Below are positions 28,294 through 36,362 of a stretch of DNA of 64,000 bases, in pieces (positions within the stretch are counted from its first letter, which is position 1; each line of letters starts with the position of its first letter). Position numbers and translations under genes: made by a program. Below the pieces are notes generated by a model that made no database searches, had not been told where the DNA came from, and saw nothing but the letters and a program-made list of their open reading frames with translations. The DNA is taken from assembly GCA_963781675.1 (NCBI GenBank), contig CAWAGF010000002.1, forward strand, positions 372,001 to 436,000. The letters are read 5' to 3'. This DNA comes from SCTD01 sp963781675 (GTDB lineage Bacteria; Actinomycetota; Actinomycetes; Mycobacteriales; SCTD01).

Positions 28294-29253
28294 GTGCGCG
28301 ACCCTCGTCCCGCCCTCGCGCGGGCGACCCGCACCACCCGCCGCGGCATGGCCACGTTGTGCACACCCGCGGGGCTGCGCGGCGCCGGCACCGAGCTCGC
28401 CTGGGTGGCGGCCCACGGCGCCCTCTACCCGCTCGGCGTGCTGTCGGAGAAGGCCCGGGCCGACGGCCGCGAGTCCGCGGAGCGCTTCACCCTCGGCGAC
28501 CTGCCGCCGATGCAGCGCGGCCTGCTGCTCGGCGACGTCGTGGCCGCCGGGACGCCGATCCTGCTCGTGCACGGTCTGGTCGACAACCGCTCGGTCTTCA
28601 CGCTGCTGCGCCGCACGCTGCGCCGGCGGGGCTTCGGGCGGGTCATCCCGGTCAACTACAGCCCCTTCACGCAGGACGTCCGCACCGCCGCCGTCCGCCT
28701 GGCGCGCCTGGTCGAGAAGACCTGCGAGGAGACCGGCTACGAGCGCGTGCACGTCGTGGGGCACTCCCTCGGCGGCGTCGTCGCGCGCTACTACGTGCAG
28801 CGCATGGGCGGCGACGCCCGCGTGCACACCCTGTGCACCCTCGGCAGCCCGCACGCCGGCACCCAGGCCGCGCACCTGCTGCCGTCGCGGCTGGTCCGCC
28901 AGCTGCGCCCCGGGAGCGAGCTCATGCAGGAGCTCGCCGCGCCCTCGCCGGGCTGCCGCACCCGCTTCGTCGCCTTCTGGAGCGACCTCGACCAGCTGAT
29001 CGTCCCCAAGCGCTCCGCCCGGATCGAGCACCCCGACCTGAGCGCCCGCAACGTGCTGCTGCGCGGGGTCGGCCACATGTCGCTGCCGATCGACGGCCGG
29101 GTCGTGCACGAGATCGCCACGCTGCTCGCGCACCTCGACGAGGACGGCTCCACGGTCACCGCCGGGGTCACCCGGCTGGACGCCGCGGGCACCCCGGCGA
29201 GCCCCTCGGCGGGCCCGCGCAGGACCGCGGCCGAGGCCTCGACCACCGGCTGA
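28294..29253 (+). CDS. Alpha/beta hydrolase, lipase class 2-like
   Basis: A 319-residue esterase/lipase. The oxyanion region ILLVHGLVDNRSVF, the nucleophile motif VVGHSLGGVVARYY, and the later SPHAGTQAAH segment match bacterial triacylglycerol lipases (EstA/LipA class 2). The catalytic His is probably in LLRGVGHMSLP and an Asp in FWSDLDQLI. No clear signal peptide: the N-terminus is basic (RPALARATRTTRRG) with only a weak hydrophobic stretch, so it may be cytoplasmic or membrane associated. GTG 28294 with GGAGG upstream. The upstream TGAGATCGGTCTCA palindrome suggests repressor control. Confidence 0.8.
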   Translation: MRDPRPALARATRTTRRGMATLCTPAGLRGAGTELAWVAAHGALYPLGVLSEKARADGRESAERFTLGDLPPMQRGLLLGDVVAAGTPILLVHGLVDNRSVFTLLRRTLRRRGFGRVIPVNYSPFTQDVRTAAVRLARLVEKTCEETGYERVHVVGHSLGGVVARYYVQRMGGDARVHTLCTLGSPHAGTQAAHLLPSRLVRQLRPGSELMQELAAPSPGCRTRFVAFWSDLDQLIVPKRSARIEHPDLSARNVLLRGVGHMSLPIDGRVVHEIATLLAHLDEDGSTVTAGVTRLDAAGTPASPSAGPRRTAAEASTTG

Positions 29254-29303
29254 GAGCTCACCCGGAAGGGGTATCCAGTCGTCCACCTGGGCATGACGGG
29301 GAT

Positions 29304-29333
29304 TTGCCCGCGTGCCCGGGTAGCGGATAACGT
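29304..29333 (+). promoter_or_regulatory. Sigma-70-like promoter of the M23 peptidase leader
   Basis: TTGCCC at 29304-29309 and TAACGT at 29328-29333, separated by 18 bp, give a good -35/-10 pair. Transcription should start near 29340, exactly where the structured leader begins. Confidence 0.6.
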
Positions 29334-29340
29334 CGCGGTA

Positions 29341-29443
29341 ACGACCCGCCTCCGAGTCCCCTCCCGGGGCGGGTCAGGCTCGGACAGACCTGGACGAACG
29401 GTCTCCGTCCGACTGTCCTGACCCCGACGACGGAGCCCTTCAC
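29341..29443 (+). ncRNA. Structured 5' leader, candidate cis-regulatory RNA before the M23 peptidase gene
   Basis: The roughly 100-nt leader folds into several perfect helices. Helix 1: GACCCGCC (29343-29350) with GGCGGGTC (29368-29375). Its loop contains CCGAG (29352-29356), which can pair with CTCGG (29379-29383) outside the helix, a pseudoknot. Helix 2: GGACAG (29382-29387) with CTGTCC (29413-29418), enclosing GGACG (29392-29396) and CGTCC (29406-29410). The ribosome site GGAG at 29432 and a TTG start follow. Cell-wall hydrolase genes in actinobacteria often carry a c-di-AMP riboswitch; this leader is too short and lacks the ydaO core I know, so a different class is possible. Confidence 0.5.
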
Positions 29444-30181
29444 TTGCCCGCGCAAGCACGAGCACGCCACGCCGCACCGGCCTCCCGCCCCCGCTCCGCC
29501 CTCCTCCCCGGGGTGCTGCTGGCGGCGGCCGGCACCGCCTTCGCCGGCCTCGCAGCCTTCCCGGCCTCCGCGGCCGACATCGCCCCCCGCGTCACCGCCG
29601 CCTCGGCGCTGCAGCCGGTCGAGCTCCCCGCTCCCGCTCCGGAGGCCCCGGCCAACGTCGCGCTCGGCAAGGCCCTCGTGGCCGGCCTGGCCGAGGCCAA
29701 CAAGCCCAAGCCCACGCCGCCCGCCCGCGCCTCCCGCGACCGCGCGCTGCCGGCCGCCGAGCCGGCCGAGGGCAACGCTGCGGCCCAGGTCAGCGGCCGG
29801 CTGTTCGTCCGACCGGGCATCGGCCGGCTCACCTCCCACTACGGCCGCCGCTGGGGCCGCCTGCACGCCGGCATCGACCTGGCCTCCGGCGTCGGCTCCC
29901 CGGTCGTCGCCGTCACCAACGCCACCGTGCAGTCCGCCGGGTGGGAGAGCGGCTACGGGCGCTGCATCCGCCTGATCGCCTCCGACGGCACCGTCTTCGT
30001 CTACGGGCACCTGTCCGCGATCACCGTCAGCGACGGCGAGCGCGTGTCCGCCGGCGAGCGCATCGGCCGGGAGGGCAACACCGGCCACTCCACCGGTCCG
30101 CACCTGCACTTCGAGGTGCGCATCAACGGCACGCCGATCAACCCCATCGGCTGGCTCCGCAAGCGGGGCATCGCGGTCTAG
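29444..30181 (+). CDS. Secreted M23 family peptidase (LytM-type)
   Basis: A 245-residue exported zinc endopeptidase likely acting on peptidoglycan cross-bridges or processing wall. Signal region about 1-43 (PGVLLAAAGTAFAGLAAF, then ASAA). M23 domain about 120-240: LTSHYGRRWGRLHAGIDLAS with the H and D ligands, SGYGRCIRLIASDG, FVYGHLSAI, and GPHLHFEVRINGTPINP with the HxH motif. No LysM is seen. The start codon is TTG, nine bases after GGAG, which may lower translation and agrees with the elaborate leader. The TAG shares a CTAG with a small minus-strand frame. The protein is complete. Confidence 0.88.
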   Translation: MPAQARARHAAPASRPRSALLPGVLLAAAGTAFAGLAAFPASAADIAPRVTAASALQPVELPAPAPEAPANVALGKALVAGLAEANKPKPTPPARASRDRALPAAEPAEGNAAAQVSGRLFVRPGIGRLTSHYGRRWGRLHAGIDLASGVGSPVVAVTNATVQSAGWESGYGRCIRLIASDGTVFVYGHLSAITVSDGERVSAGERIGREGNTGHSTGPHLHFEVRINGTPINPIGWLRKRGIAV

Positions 30182-30364
30182 GCGCTCCCCGCCGCCCGCA
30201 CGGGCCGGTAGCCGCACCGGCAGCACCAGCCCCGGCGGCGCGTCCACCGGCATCTCCGTCCGCACGCCGGGGTAGCCGGCCAGCTCGTCGTGCAGGGCCA
30301 GCAGCGCCGGGTCGCCCAGCCCGGCGGCGTCGCGGCGGCTGCCGGGGCTCGGTGGTGGGGGCAC
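30178..30364 (-). CDS. Small hypothetical protein or gene remnant
   Basis: Minus-strand frame from GTG 30364 with strong actinobacterial codon bias and a non-random sequence: ALLALHDELAGYPGVRTEMP, then VDAPPGLVLPVRLPAR. As written there is no nearby stop. Removing one G from a GGGG run near 30186 brings a TAG into frame at 30180-30178, giving about 61 residues. Homopolymer insertions of the same kind are seen in the neighbouring minus-strand genes. I do not recognise a family; it may be a true small gene or the end of an old one. No good ribosome site is visible. Confidence 0.35.
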
Positions 30365-30396
30365 GCAGCTGCCCGGGTCCGTGGCACCCTGCGGGC

Positions 30397-30966
30397 ATGA
30401 GCACCGCCGACCGCTTCCGCGCCCTGTCCGACGGCTTCGACGCCCGCATCCGCGCCGTGCCGGACGACCGCTGGGACGCCCCCGCCCCGTGCGAGGGCTG
30501 GGTCGCCCGCGACGTCGTCCGGCACCTCGTCGAGTGGGTGCCCGGCTTCTTCGCCGGCTCGTCACTGCGCTTCCCCGAGCCGCCCAGCGTCGACGACGAC
30601 CCCGCCGGGGCGTGGGCCGCCGTGGCGTCCGGCGTGCAGGCGGCGCTCGACGACCCCGAGGTCGCCGCGAGCGAGGTGACCAGCCAGGCCGGCACCCACC
30701 AGGTCGAGACCGCGCTCAGCATGTTCGTGCTGCCGGACGTGCTGGTGCACACCTGGGACCTCGCGCGGGCGACCGGGACCGACGAGCAGCTGGACCAGGA
30801 CGAGGTCCGCGGGATGCTCGGCGGCTTCGGGAGCGTGCCCGAGGAGGTGCTGGTCTCCAGCGGCCAGTTCGGCGCCCGGGTGCCGGTTCCGGACGACGCG
30901 GACGACCAGACCCGGCTGATCGCCATGACCGGGCGCGACCCGCAGTGGAGACCGCCTGCGGTCTGA
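30397..30966 (+). CDS. TIGR03086-like DinB/mycothiol maleylpyruvate isomerase-fold protein
   Basis: A 189-residue four-helix metal-binding protein of the TIGR03086 family. Signature residues: DDRWDAPAPCEGWVARDVVRHLVEW near the N-terminus (shortened: W-x-x-P-PCEGW and the HLVEW histidine) and VLPDVLVHTWDLARATGTDE with a second histidine. The fold is shared with DinB and mycothiol-dependent isomerases, so a mycothiol-linked transferase or detoxifying role is possible; the substrate is unknown. ATG start without a clear Shine-Dalgarno. It ends nine bases before the convergent pcrA stop. Confidence 0.75.
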   Translation: MSTADRFRALSDGFDARIRAVPDDRWDAPAPCEGWVARDVVRHLVEWVPGFFAGSSLRFPEPPSVDDDPAGAWAAVASGVQAALDDPEVAASEVTSQAGTHQVETALSMFVLPDVLVHTWDLARATGTDEQLDQDEVRGMLGGFGSVPEEVLVSSGQFGARVPVPDDADDQTRLIAMTGRDPQWRPPAV

Positions 30967-30975
30967 CGCCGCCCG

Positions 30976-33306
30976 CTACAGCTTCTCGAGCGGGGCGTAG
31001 CGCAGCAGCAGCCACTTGGCGCCGGTCGCGCCGCCGAAGTCGACCTCGGCCTGCGTGCTGTCGCCGGCGCCGCGGGTGGCGGTGACGGTCCCGAGCCCGA
31101 AGGCGTCGTGGGTGACCCGGTCTCCGATCGCGAGGTCGGGGATCGGGCGCAGGCCCGGACCGGCGGTGCGGCCGCGGGCTGTGCCGATCAGGCGGTCGGC
31201 GGCGCGGGTGAGCGCCGGCGGCGGTGCGGACACCGACGACTCGCCGCGCTGCCAGTCGACGAGGCCGTCCGGCACCTCGTCGAGGAAGCGGGACGGCGGG
31301 TTGTAGGACGTCTGGCCCCAGGCGCTGCGGACGTGCGCCCGGGACAGGTAGAGGCGCTCGCGCGCCCGGGTGATGCCGACGTAGGCCAGCCGGCGCTCCT
31401 CCTGCAGCTCGCGCTCGTCGCCGAGCGTGCGCAGGTGCGGGAAGACGCCGTCCTCCAGCCCGGTGAGGAAGACGACGGGGTACTCCAGCCCCTTCGCCGC
31501 GTGCAGCGTCATCAGCGTGACCACGCCGTCGGAGCCGCCGTCCCCCTCGGAATCGGGTGCAGCGGGGATCTGGTCGGCGTCGGCCACGAGCGACACCTGC
31601 TCCATGAACTCCGCGACGCCGCCGTCCGGCACCCGCTCGCTGAACTCGCGGGCCACGCCCACGAGCTCGGAGAGGTTCTCGACGCGGCTCTCGTCCTGCG
31701 GGTCGGTGCTCTGCGCGAGCTCGGTGAGGTAGCCGGTGCGGTCCAGCACCGCCTCGATCACCTCGGCCGGAGGCATGTTGCCGGCCACCAGCGCCCGCAG
31801 CTCGTCCATCAGGTCGGCGAACTCGCGGACCGCCTTGGCGCTGCGCGGCGCCATCCCGCCCACCTCGTCGCAGCGGCGCAGCGCCTCCGCGAACGGCACC
31901 CGCTCGCGGGACGCGAACGCCTCCAGGCACGCCTCCGCGCGGTCGCCGATGCCGCGCCGCGGGGTGTTGAGGATGCGCCGCAGGCTGACCGTGTCGGAAG
32001 GGTTCGCCAGCACGCGCAGGTAGGCCAGCGCGTCGCGCACCTCCTTGCGCTCGTAGAAGCGCACCCCGCCGACGACCTTGTACGGCAGGCCGACCCGGAT
32101 GAACACCTCCTCGAAGACGCGTGACTGCGCGTTGGTCCGGTAGAAGACCGCCACCTGGTGGGCCTTGACGCCGAAGTCGTCGCCGAGCCGGTCGACCTCG
32201 CCCGCGACGAACGCGGCCTCGTCGTGCTCGTTGTCCGCGACGTAGCCGACGATCCGGTCGCCCTCGCCGGAGTCGGTCCACAGCCGCTTGGGCTTGCGGC
32301 TCGGGTTCTTGGCGATGACCGCGTTGGCCGCGGTGAGGATCGTCTGCGTGGAGCGGTAGTTCTGCTCGAGCAGCACCACCTTCGCGTCCGGGTAGTCGTT
32401 CTCGAAGTCCTCGATGTTGCGGATGTCGGCGCCGCGGAAGGCGTAGATGCTCTGGTCGGCGTCGCCGACGACGCACAGCTCGGCCGGCGCGACGGCCCCG
32501 GGAGCAGTCGCCCGCTGCCCCCGGCCTCCGGTCGCGCCGACCAGCTCGCGCACCAGGACGTACTGCGCGTGGTTGGTGTCCTGGTACTCGTCGACGAGCA
32601 CGTGCCGGAACCGCCGCCGGTAGTGCTCGGCGACGTCCGGGAAGGCCTGGAACAGGTCGACCGTCGTCATGATGAGGTCGTCGAAGTCCAGGGCGTTGGC
32701 CTCCTTGAGGCGCGCCTGGTAGGTCGCGTAGACCTCCGCGACCTGCTTCTCCACGACCGTCTCGGCCTTGCTGCGCGCGGACTCCCAGTCGACGAGCTCG
32801 TTCTTCAGGTCGCTGACCTGATTGCTCATCTGGCGGGCCGGGAAGCGCTTCGGGTCCAGGTCGAGGTCGCGGCAGACCAGCGTCATGAGGCGCTGCGCGT
32901 CGGCCGAGTCGTAGATCGAGAAGGTGCTGGTGAAGCCCAGCTTCTTGGCCTCGGCGCGCAGGATGCGCACGCAGGCGGAGTGGAAGGTCAGCACCCACAT
33001 CGCCCGGGCGCGGGCGCCGACGGCCGCGGCCACGCGCTCGCGCATCTCGCCGGCAGCCTTGTTGGTGAAGGTGATCGCGAGGACCTCGCCGGGCTGCACG
33101 CCGCGCGCGGAGAGCAGGTAGGCGATGCGCGTCGTGAGCGCCTTGGTCTTGCCGGAGCCGGCTCCGGCGACGATGAGCAGCGGGCTGCCCTCGTGGACGA
33201 CGGCCTCGCGCTGCTGGGGGTTGAGCCCCTCCAGGAGCCGCTCCGCGCGGGGCGCGGGCGGGGCCAGCACGGCGGGACCGTAGTCGTCGTCCGCGAACAG
33301 GCTCAC
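30976..33306 (-). CDS. pcrA: ATP-dependent DNA helicase PcrA/UvrD
   Basis: Superfamily 1A 3'-5' helicase, 776 residues, acting in nucleotide-excision repair, replication restart and removal of RecA filaments. Motifs: LNPQQREAVVHEGSPLLIVA, GAGSGKT (Walker A, about 48-54), ITFTNKAAGEMRERV (Ia), VDEYQDTNHAQY (II), VGDADQSIYAFRGAD (III), LEQNYRSTQTI (IV), MTLHAAKGLEYPVVFL (V), YVGITRARERLYL (VI). The C-terminal tail has a Tudor-like element (VTHDAFGLGTV) used by PcrA to bind RNA polymerase. GTG start. Complete and undisturbed. Confidence 0.95.
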   Translation of the reverse strand: MSLFADDDYGPAVLAPPAPRAERLLEGLNPQQREAVVHEGSPLLIVAGAGSGKTKALTTRIAYLLSARGVQPGEVLAITFTNKAAGEMRERVAAAVGARARAMWVLTFHSACVRILRAEAKKLGFTSTFSIYDSADAQRLMTLVCRDLDLDPKRFPARQMSNQVSDLKNELVDWESARSKAETVVEKQVAEVYATYQARLKEANALDFDDLIMTTVDLFQAFPDVAEHYRRRFRHVLVDEYQDTNHAQYVLVRELVGATGGRGQRATAPGAVAPAELCVVGDADQSIYAFRGADIRNIEDFENDYPDAKVVLLEQNYRSTQTILTAANAVIAKNPSRKPKRLWTDSGEGDRIVGYVADNEHDEAAFVAGEVDRLGDDFGVKAHQVAVFYRTNAQSRVFEEVFIRVGLPYKVVGGVRFYERKEVRDALAYLRVLANPSDTVSLRRILNTPRRGIGDRAEACLEAFASRERVPFAEALRRCDEVGGMAPRSAKAVREFADLMDELRALVAGNMPPAEVIEAVLDRTGYLTELAQSTDPQDESRVENLSELVGVAREFSERVPDGGVAEFMEQVSLVADADQIPAAPDSEGDGGSDGVVTLMTLHAAKGLEYPVVFLTGLEDGVFPHLRTLGDERELQEERRLAYVGITRARERLYLSRAHVRSAWGQTSYNPPSRFLDEVPDGLVDWQRGESSVSAPPPALTRAADRLIGTARGRTAGPGLRPIPDLAIGDRVTHDAFGLGTVTATRGAGDSTQAEVDFGGATGAKWLLLRYAPLEKL

Positions 33307-33586
33307 CCTGTCCAGTCTAGGTCGGGGGTAGGACGGCGGCCGGACGCCGGACGGTCCTTCGCGGTTGGGAGCGGGCGGCAGGAGGACGCCCCGGACCGGC
33401 TGCGTCGCCGGGCGTCAGCCGGCAGCCGACGCGAGGCGGGCGTGCCCCCTGCCGCCGCGCTCGGTGGCGGTGAGGGCGACCTGCAGCCGGACCGCGGCGT
33501 ACGAGGCGCTCGCCTCGCCACCCGGACGGGTGGCGCGGCAGGATGGTCCGGACCGCCGGGTGTCGGCGGGCGCGGCAGGAGGCGCA

Positions 33587-34309
33587 GTGGGCGAGGACGT
33601 GAAGGTCGAGCGGGCGCTGGTCGTCACCGCGCACCCGGACGACGTGGACTTCGGAGCGGGCGGCACGGTCGCGGCGTGGACGGCCGAGGGCATCGAGGTG
33701 TCGTACTGCATCTGCACCGACGGCGACGCCGGCGGCTTCGACCCGGACGTGCCGCGCGACCAGATCGCCGGGATCCGGCAGGCCGAGCAGCGCGCGGCCG
33801 CGAAGGAGCTCGGCGTCGAGGACGTCGTCTTCCTCGGCTACCCCGACGGGCGGCTGCTCGTGACGGTGGAGCTGCGCCGCGACATCAGCCGCGTCATCCG
33901 GCAGAAGCGCCCGCAGCGCATGCTCATCCAGTCGCCGGAGCGCAACTGGGAGCGCATCTACTCCTCGCACCCGGACCACCTGGCGGCCGGTGAGGCGGCC
34001 ATCAGCGCGGTCTACCCCGACGCGCGCAACCCCTTCGCGCACCTCGACCTCGCGGCGGAGGGGCTCGAGGCGTGGACCTGCCCGGAGGTCTGGGTGATGG
34101 GCGGCACCGCGGCGGGGCCGAACCGCTACGTCGACGTCACCGACACCTTCGAGAGGAAGCACGCGGCGCTCCTGCAGCACGTCTCGCAGACCGCGCACAT
34201 GGAGGACCTCGAGGGGATGCTCCGCGGCTGGCTGAGCATGAACGCGGTGGCCGCCGGCTTCGGCGACGGCCGGCTGGCAGAGGCCTTCCGCGTGGTGCCG
34301 ACCGGCTGA
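33587..34309 (+). CDS. PIG-L family deacetylase
   Basis: A 240-residue zinc N-deacetylase of the LmbE/PIG-L family. The N-terminal strand ends in VVTAHPDDVDFGAGGTVAAW, the AHPDD metal and catalytic motif; YSSHPDHLAAGEAAI carries the third ligand. Actinobacterial relatives include MshB and Mca (mycothiol metabolism), but specific residues cannot be assigned here and other sugar deacetylases are possible. GTG 33587 has GGAGG seven bases upstream. Upstream is a 280-bp divergent gap to pcrA in which I see no gene. It ends one base before the convergent small membrane-protein gene. Confidence 0.82.
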   Translation: MGEDVKVERALVVTAHPDDVDFGAGGTVAAWTAEGIEVSYCICTDGDAGGFDPDVPRDQIAGIRQAEQRAAAKELGVEDVVFLGYPDGRLLVTVELRRDISRVIRQKRPQRMLIQSPERNWERIYSSHPDHLAAGEAAISAVYPDARNPFAHLDLAAEGLEAWTCPEVWVMGGTAAGPNRYVDVTDTFERKHAALLQHVSQTAHMEDLEGMLRGWLSMNAVAAGFGDGRLAEAFRVVPTG

Positions 34310-34310
34310 G

Positions 34311-34637
34311 CTACTCGTGCGCCCCGGCGCGGCCGCCGACGAGGGCCTCCTCGCCGCTGAGCAGCCACAGCAGGCCGGGGCCGGCGAAGGTGACGGCGAG
34401 CGGCAGCAGGGCGATCGGGCCCGGCAGCCGGTCCGACCGCAGGAAGACCAGCGCGAGCAGCAGCCCCACGCCCGAGCCGACCAGCGACACGACGCCCCAG
34501 CGGGTCGTGGAGAACGCCCGCGCGTCCGCCATCTGCAGCGCCAGCACGAACGGCACGAGCGTCAGCAGCGCGAGCACCACGAGGCCGAGCGCCACGATCA
34601 GCGGGAACGCGACCGCGGCCAGCAGGAGGTCGATCAC
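34311..34637 (-). CDS. Small membrane protein, three to four helices
   Basis: A 108-residue protein that I cannot assign to a named family. Hydrophobic helices: VIDLLLAAVAFPLIVALGLV, ALLTLVPFVLALQ, VVSLVGSGVGLLLALVFL and GPIALLPLAVTFAGPGLLWL. The C-terminus is short and polar (EEALVGGRAGAHE). Its GTG at 34637 overlaps the TGA of the UbiA prenyltransferase gene (GTGA), so the two are co-translated, and a role beside the prenyltransferase is likely but unproven. Convergent with the PIG-L gene. Confidence 0.65.
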   Translation of the reverse strand: MIDLLLAAVAFPLIVALGLVVLALLTLVPFVLALQMADARAFSTTRWGVVSLVGSGVGLLLALVFLRSDRLPGPIALLPLAVTFAGPGLLWLLSGEEALVGGRAGAHE

Positions 34638-35701
34638 CCGTCCGACCCTAGCGGGAGGCCGGTGCCCGTGACCGCGGCGACGAGCAGCCCGAGCACGAGC
34701 AGCGCCCCCGCCCGGCGCACGTGCACGAAGCACACGGCGGCGAACCACAGCGGCCACACAGGGAAGCCGGGCGGCGGCTCCGTCGGCGCCGGGCGGCGCA
34801 GGGCGCCGGACACCTTGCGCAGCGTGGGCAGCGCGAGGGCGACGAGCAGCACCGGCCACGGCAGCGCGCCGGCCGCCACCGCGACTCCGGTCGTCGCGTA
34901 GAAGGCGACCAGGATCCCGATCGTCGCGACCCGCGCCCGGGCGTCGCCCAGCACGACGGGCAGCGTGCGCGTGCCGGTCGGCCCGTCGTAGGCGATCTTG
35001 TCGATGTGCTTGCCCATCAGCACGCTCGTGCAGAGCAGGCCGTAGGGCACGCTCGCCAGCCAGACCTGCCACGGCAGCTCGCCGACCGCGGAGTAGTACG
35101 TGCCGGCCACCATCAGCGGGCCCCAGGTGAGCAGCACGTCCGGCTCGCCGAGGCCCCGCGCCTTCAGCCGCAGCGGCGGCGAGGTGTACGCCACCGACAG
35201 GAACAGGCCGGACACCGCGAACGCGACGACGGGCCAGCCGCGCTGCGCGGCGAGCACGAGCATGATGACGAGGTCGGCGCCCATGAGGCCGAGGACGGCC
35301 AGGCCCATCTGCCTGCGCCGGACCATCCCCGACAGGATCGGGTGCGGCGCGTACATCGCCCGCGGGTAGGCGTCGGTGTCGAGCCCGACGTCGAGGTCGG
35401 ACAGGTCGTTGAGGATGTTGTTGCACGCGTGCGCGAGCAGGATCCCCAGCAGCGCCAGCAGGTAGAGCGGCCAGGAGAAGCCGTCCGCGCGCACCGCGAG
35501 CAGCCCCGCGACGAGCCCGGCGAACAGCGTCATCGGCAGCACCGCGGCGCGTGTGACGACCAGCCACTTCGTCACGCCGTCCAGCGTGCGCGGGTCGCGG
35601 TCCGGCGGCGGGTTCGTGGTGCGCAGGGCGTACGACCAGGCCCCGAGCCGGCCCGGGCGCGCAGGGGCGAGGAGGCGCCGCTCGCGCGCGCTGCTGGGCA
35701 T
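34634..35701 (-). CDS. UbiA family prenyltransferase
   Basis: A 355-residue polytopic prenyltransferase. The first aspartate-rich motif NDLSDLDVGLD (form NxxxDxxxD) is near residue 90 and the second, GKHIDKIAYD, near residue 210. Eight or nine hydrophobic helices surround them. UbiA enzymes attach isoprenoid diphosphates to aromatic acceptors, as in menaquinone synthesis (MenA-like). The motifs do not decide the acceptor. ATG 35701 gives MPSSARERRL, a soluble basic N-terminus of about 45 residues. The reductase at 2780 could act on the same isoprenoid class, though it is not adjacent. Coupled to the small membrane-protein gene. Confidence 0.85.
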   Translation of the reverse strand: MPSSARERRLLAPARPGRLGAWSYALRTTNPPPDRDPRTLDGVTKWLVVTRAAVLPMTLFAGLVAGLLAVRADGFSWPLYLLALLGILLAHACNNILNDLSDLDVGLDTDAYPRAMYAPHPILSGMVRRRQMGLAVLGLMGADLVIMLVLAAQRGWPVVAFAVSGLFLSVAYTSPPLRLKARGLGEPDVLLTWGPLMVAGTYYSAVGELPWQVWLASVPYGLLCTSVLMGKHIDKIAYDGPTGTRTLPVVLGDARARVATIGILVAFYATTGVAVAAGALPWPVLLVALALPTLRKVSGALRRPAPTEPPPGFPVWPLWFAAVCFVHVRRAGALLVLGLLVAAVTGTGLPLGSDG

Positions 35702-35714
35702 CCGCAGACGGTAC

Positions 35715-36362
35715 CTAGACCAGGCGCCGGTCGGCCGCCCAGCGCGACAGCTCCCGGCGGTTCGACAGCTGGAGCTTGCGCAGCACGGAGGACACGTGCG
35801 TCTCGACGGTCTTGCCGGAGATGAACAGCTCGGCAGCGACCTCCTTGTAGGTGTAGCCGCGGGCGATGAGCCGCAGCACGTCGCGCTCGCGCGCGGTGAG
35901 CACGTCGAGGTCCTCCGACGGCGCGGGCGGCGCGGCGGAGAAGGTGTCCAGCACGAAGCCGGCCAGCCGCGGCGAGAAGACGGCGTCGCCGTCCGCCACC
36001 CGCCGCACCGCGTCGGCCAGCTCCGGCGCTGAGATGCTCTTGGTGACGTAGCCGCGGGCGCCGCCGCGGATGACGCCGATGACGTCCTCGGCGGCGTCCG
36101 ACACCGACAGCGCGAGGAAGCGCGTCGAGGGGGCCGCACCGCCGACGCCAGCGAGCACCGCGCGGCCGCCGCCGTCCGGCATGTGCACGTCGAGCAGGAC
36201 GACGTCGGGCTGGAGGTCGGTGATGAGCCGCACGGCCTCGGGCACGGTCTCGGCCTCGCCCACGACCTCGACGGCGTCGCCGAGCTCGCTGCGCACGCCG
36301 GCCCGGAACAGCCGGTGGTCGTCGACGAGGACGACGCGCAGCGCGCCCGCTCGGTCGGTCAC
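35715..36362 (-). CDS. LuxR/NarL-family response regulator
   Basis: A 215-residue two-component regulator. Receiver domain (about 8-125): VVLVDDHRLFRAGV, phospho-acceptor Asp in DVVLLDVHMPDGGG, and the lysine in ARGYVTKS. LuxR-type HTH (about 145-210): LTARERDVLRLIARGYTYKE and ISGKTVETHVSSVLRKLQLS. The GTG overlaps the kinase TGA as GTGA, so kinase and regulator are made as a pair. PspC-linked pairs of this kind control envelope genes; the divergent PspC gene and the tandem palindromes at 37528-37569 are obvious targets. Ends 13 bases before the UbiA gene start. Confidence 0.9.
   Translation of the reverse strand: MTDRAGALRVVLVDDHRLFRAGVRSELGDAVEVVGEAETVPEAVRLITDLQPDVVLLDVHMPDGGGRAVLAGVGGAAPSTRFLALSVSDAAEDVIGVIRGGARGYVTKSISAPELADAVRRVADGDAVFSPRLAGFVLDTFSAAPPAPSEDLDVLTARERDVLRLIARGYTYKEVAAELFISGKTVETHVSSVLRKLQLSNRRELSRWAADRRLV

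Noticed and set aside
29341..29443. c-di-AMP (ydaO) riboswitch
   Set aside because: Gene context fits, but the leader is only about 100 nt and the ydaO core as I know it is not seen. Kept as an unclassified structured leader.
33307..33586. Possible gene in the gap between pcrA and the PIG-L gene
   Set aside because: Open frames here are Arg/Pro-rich without family features or ribosome sites; nothing supportable was found.
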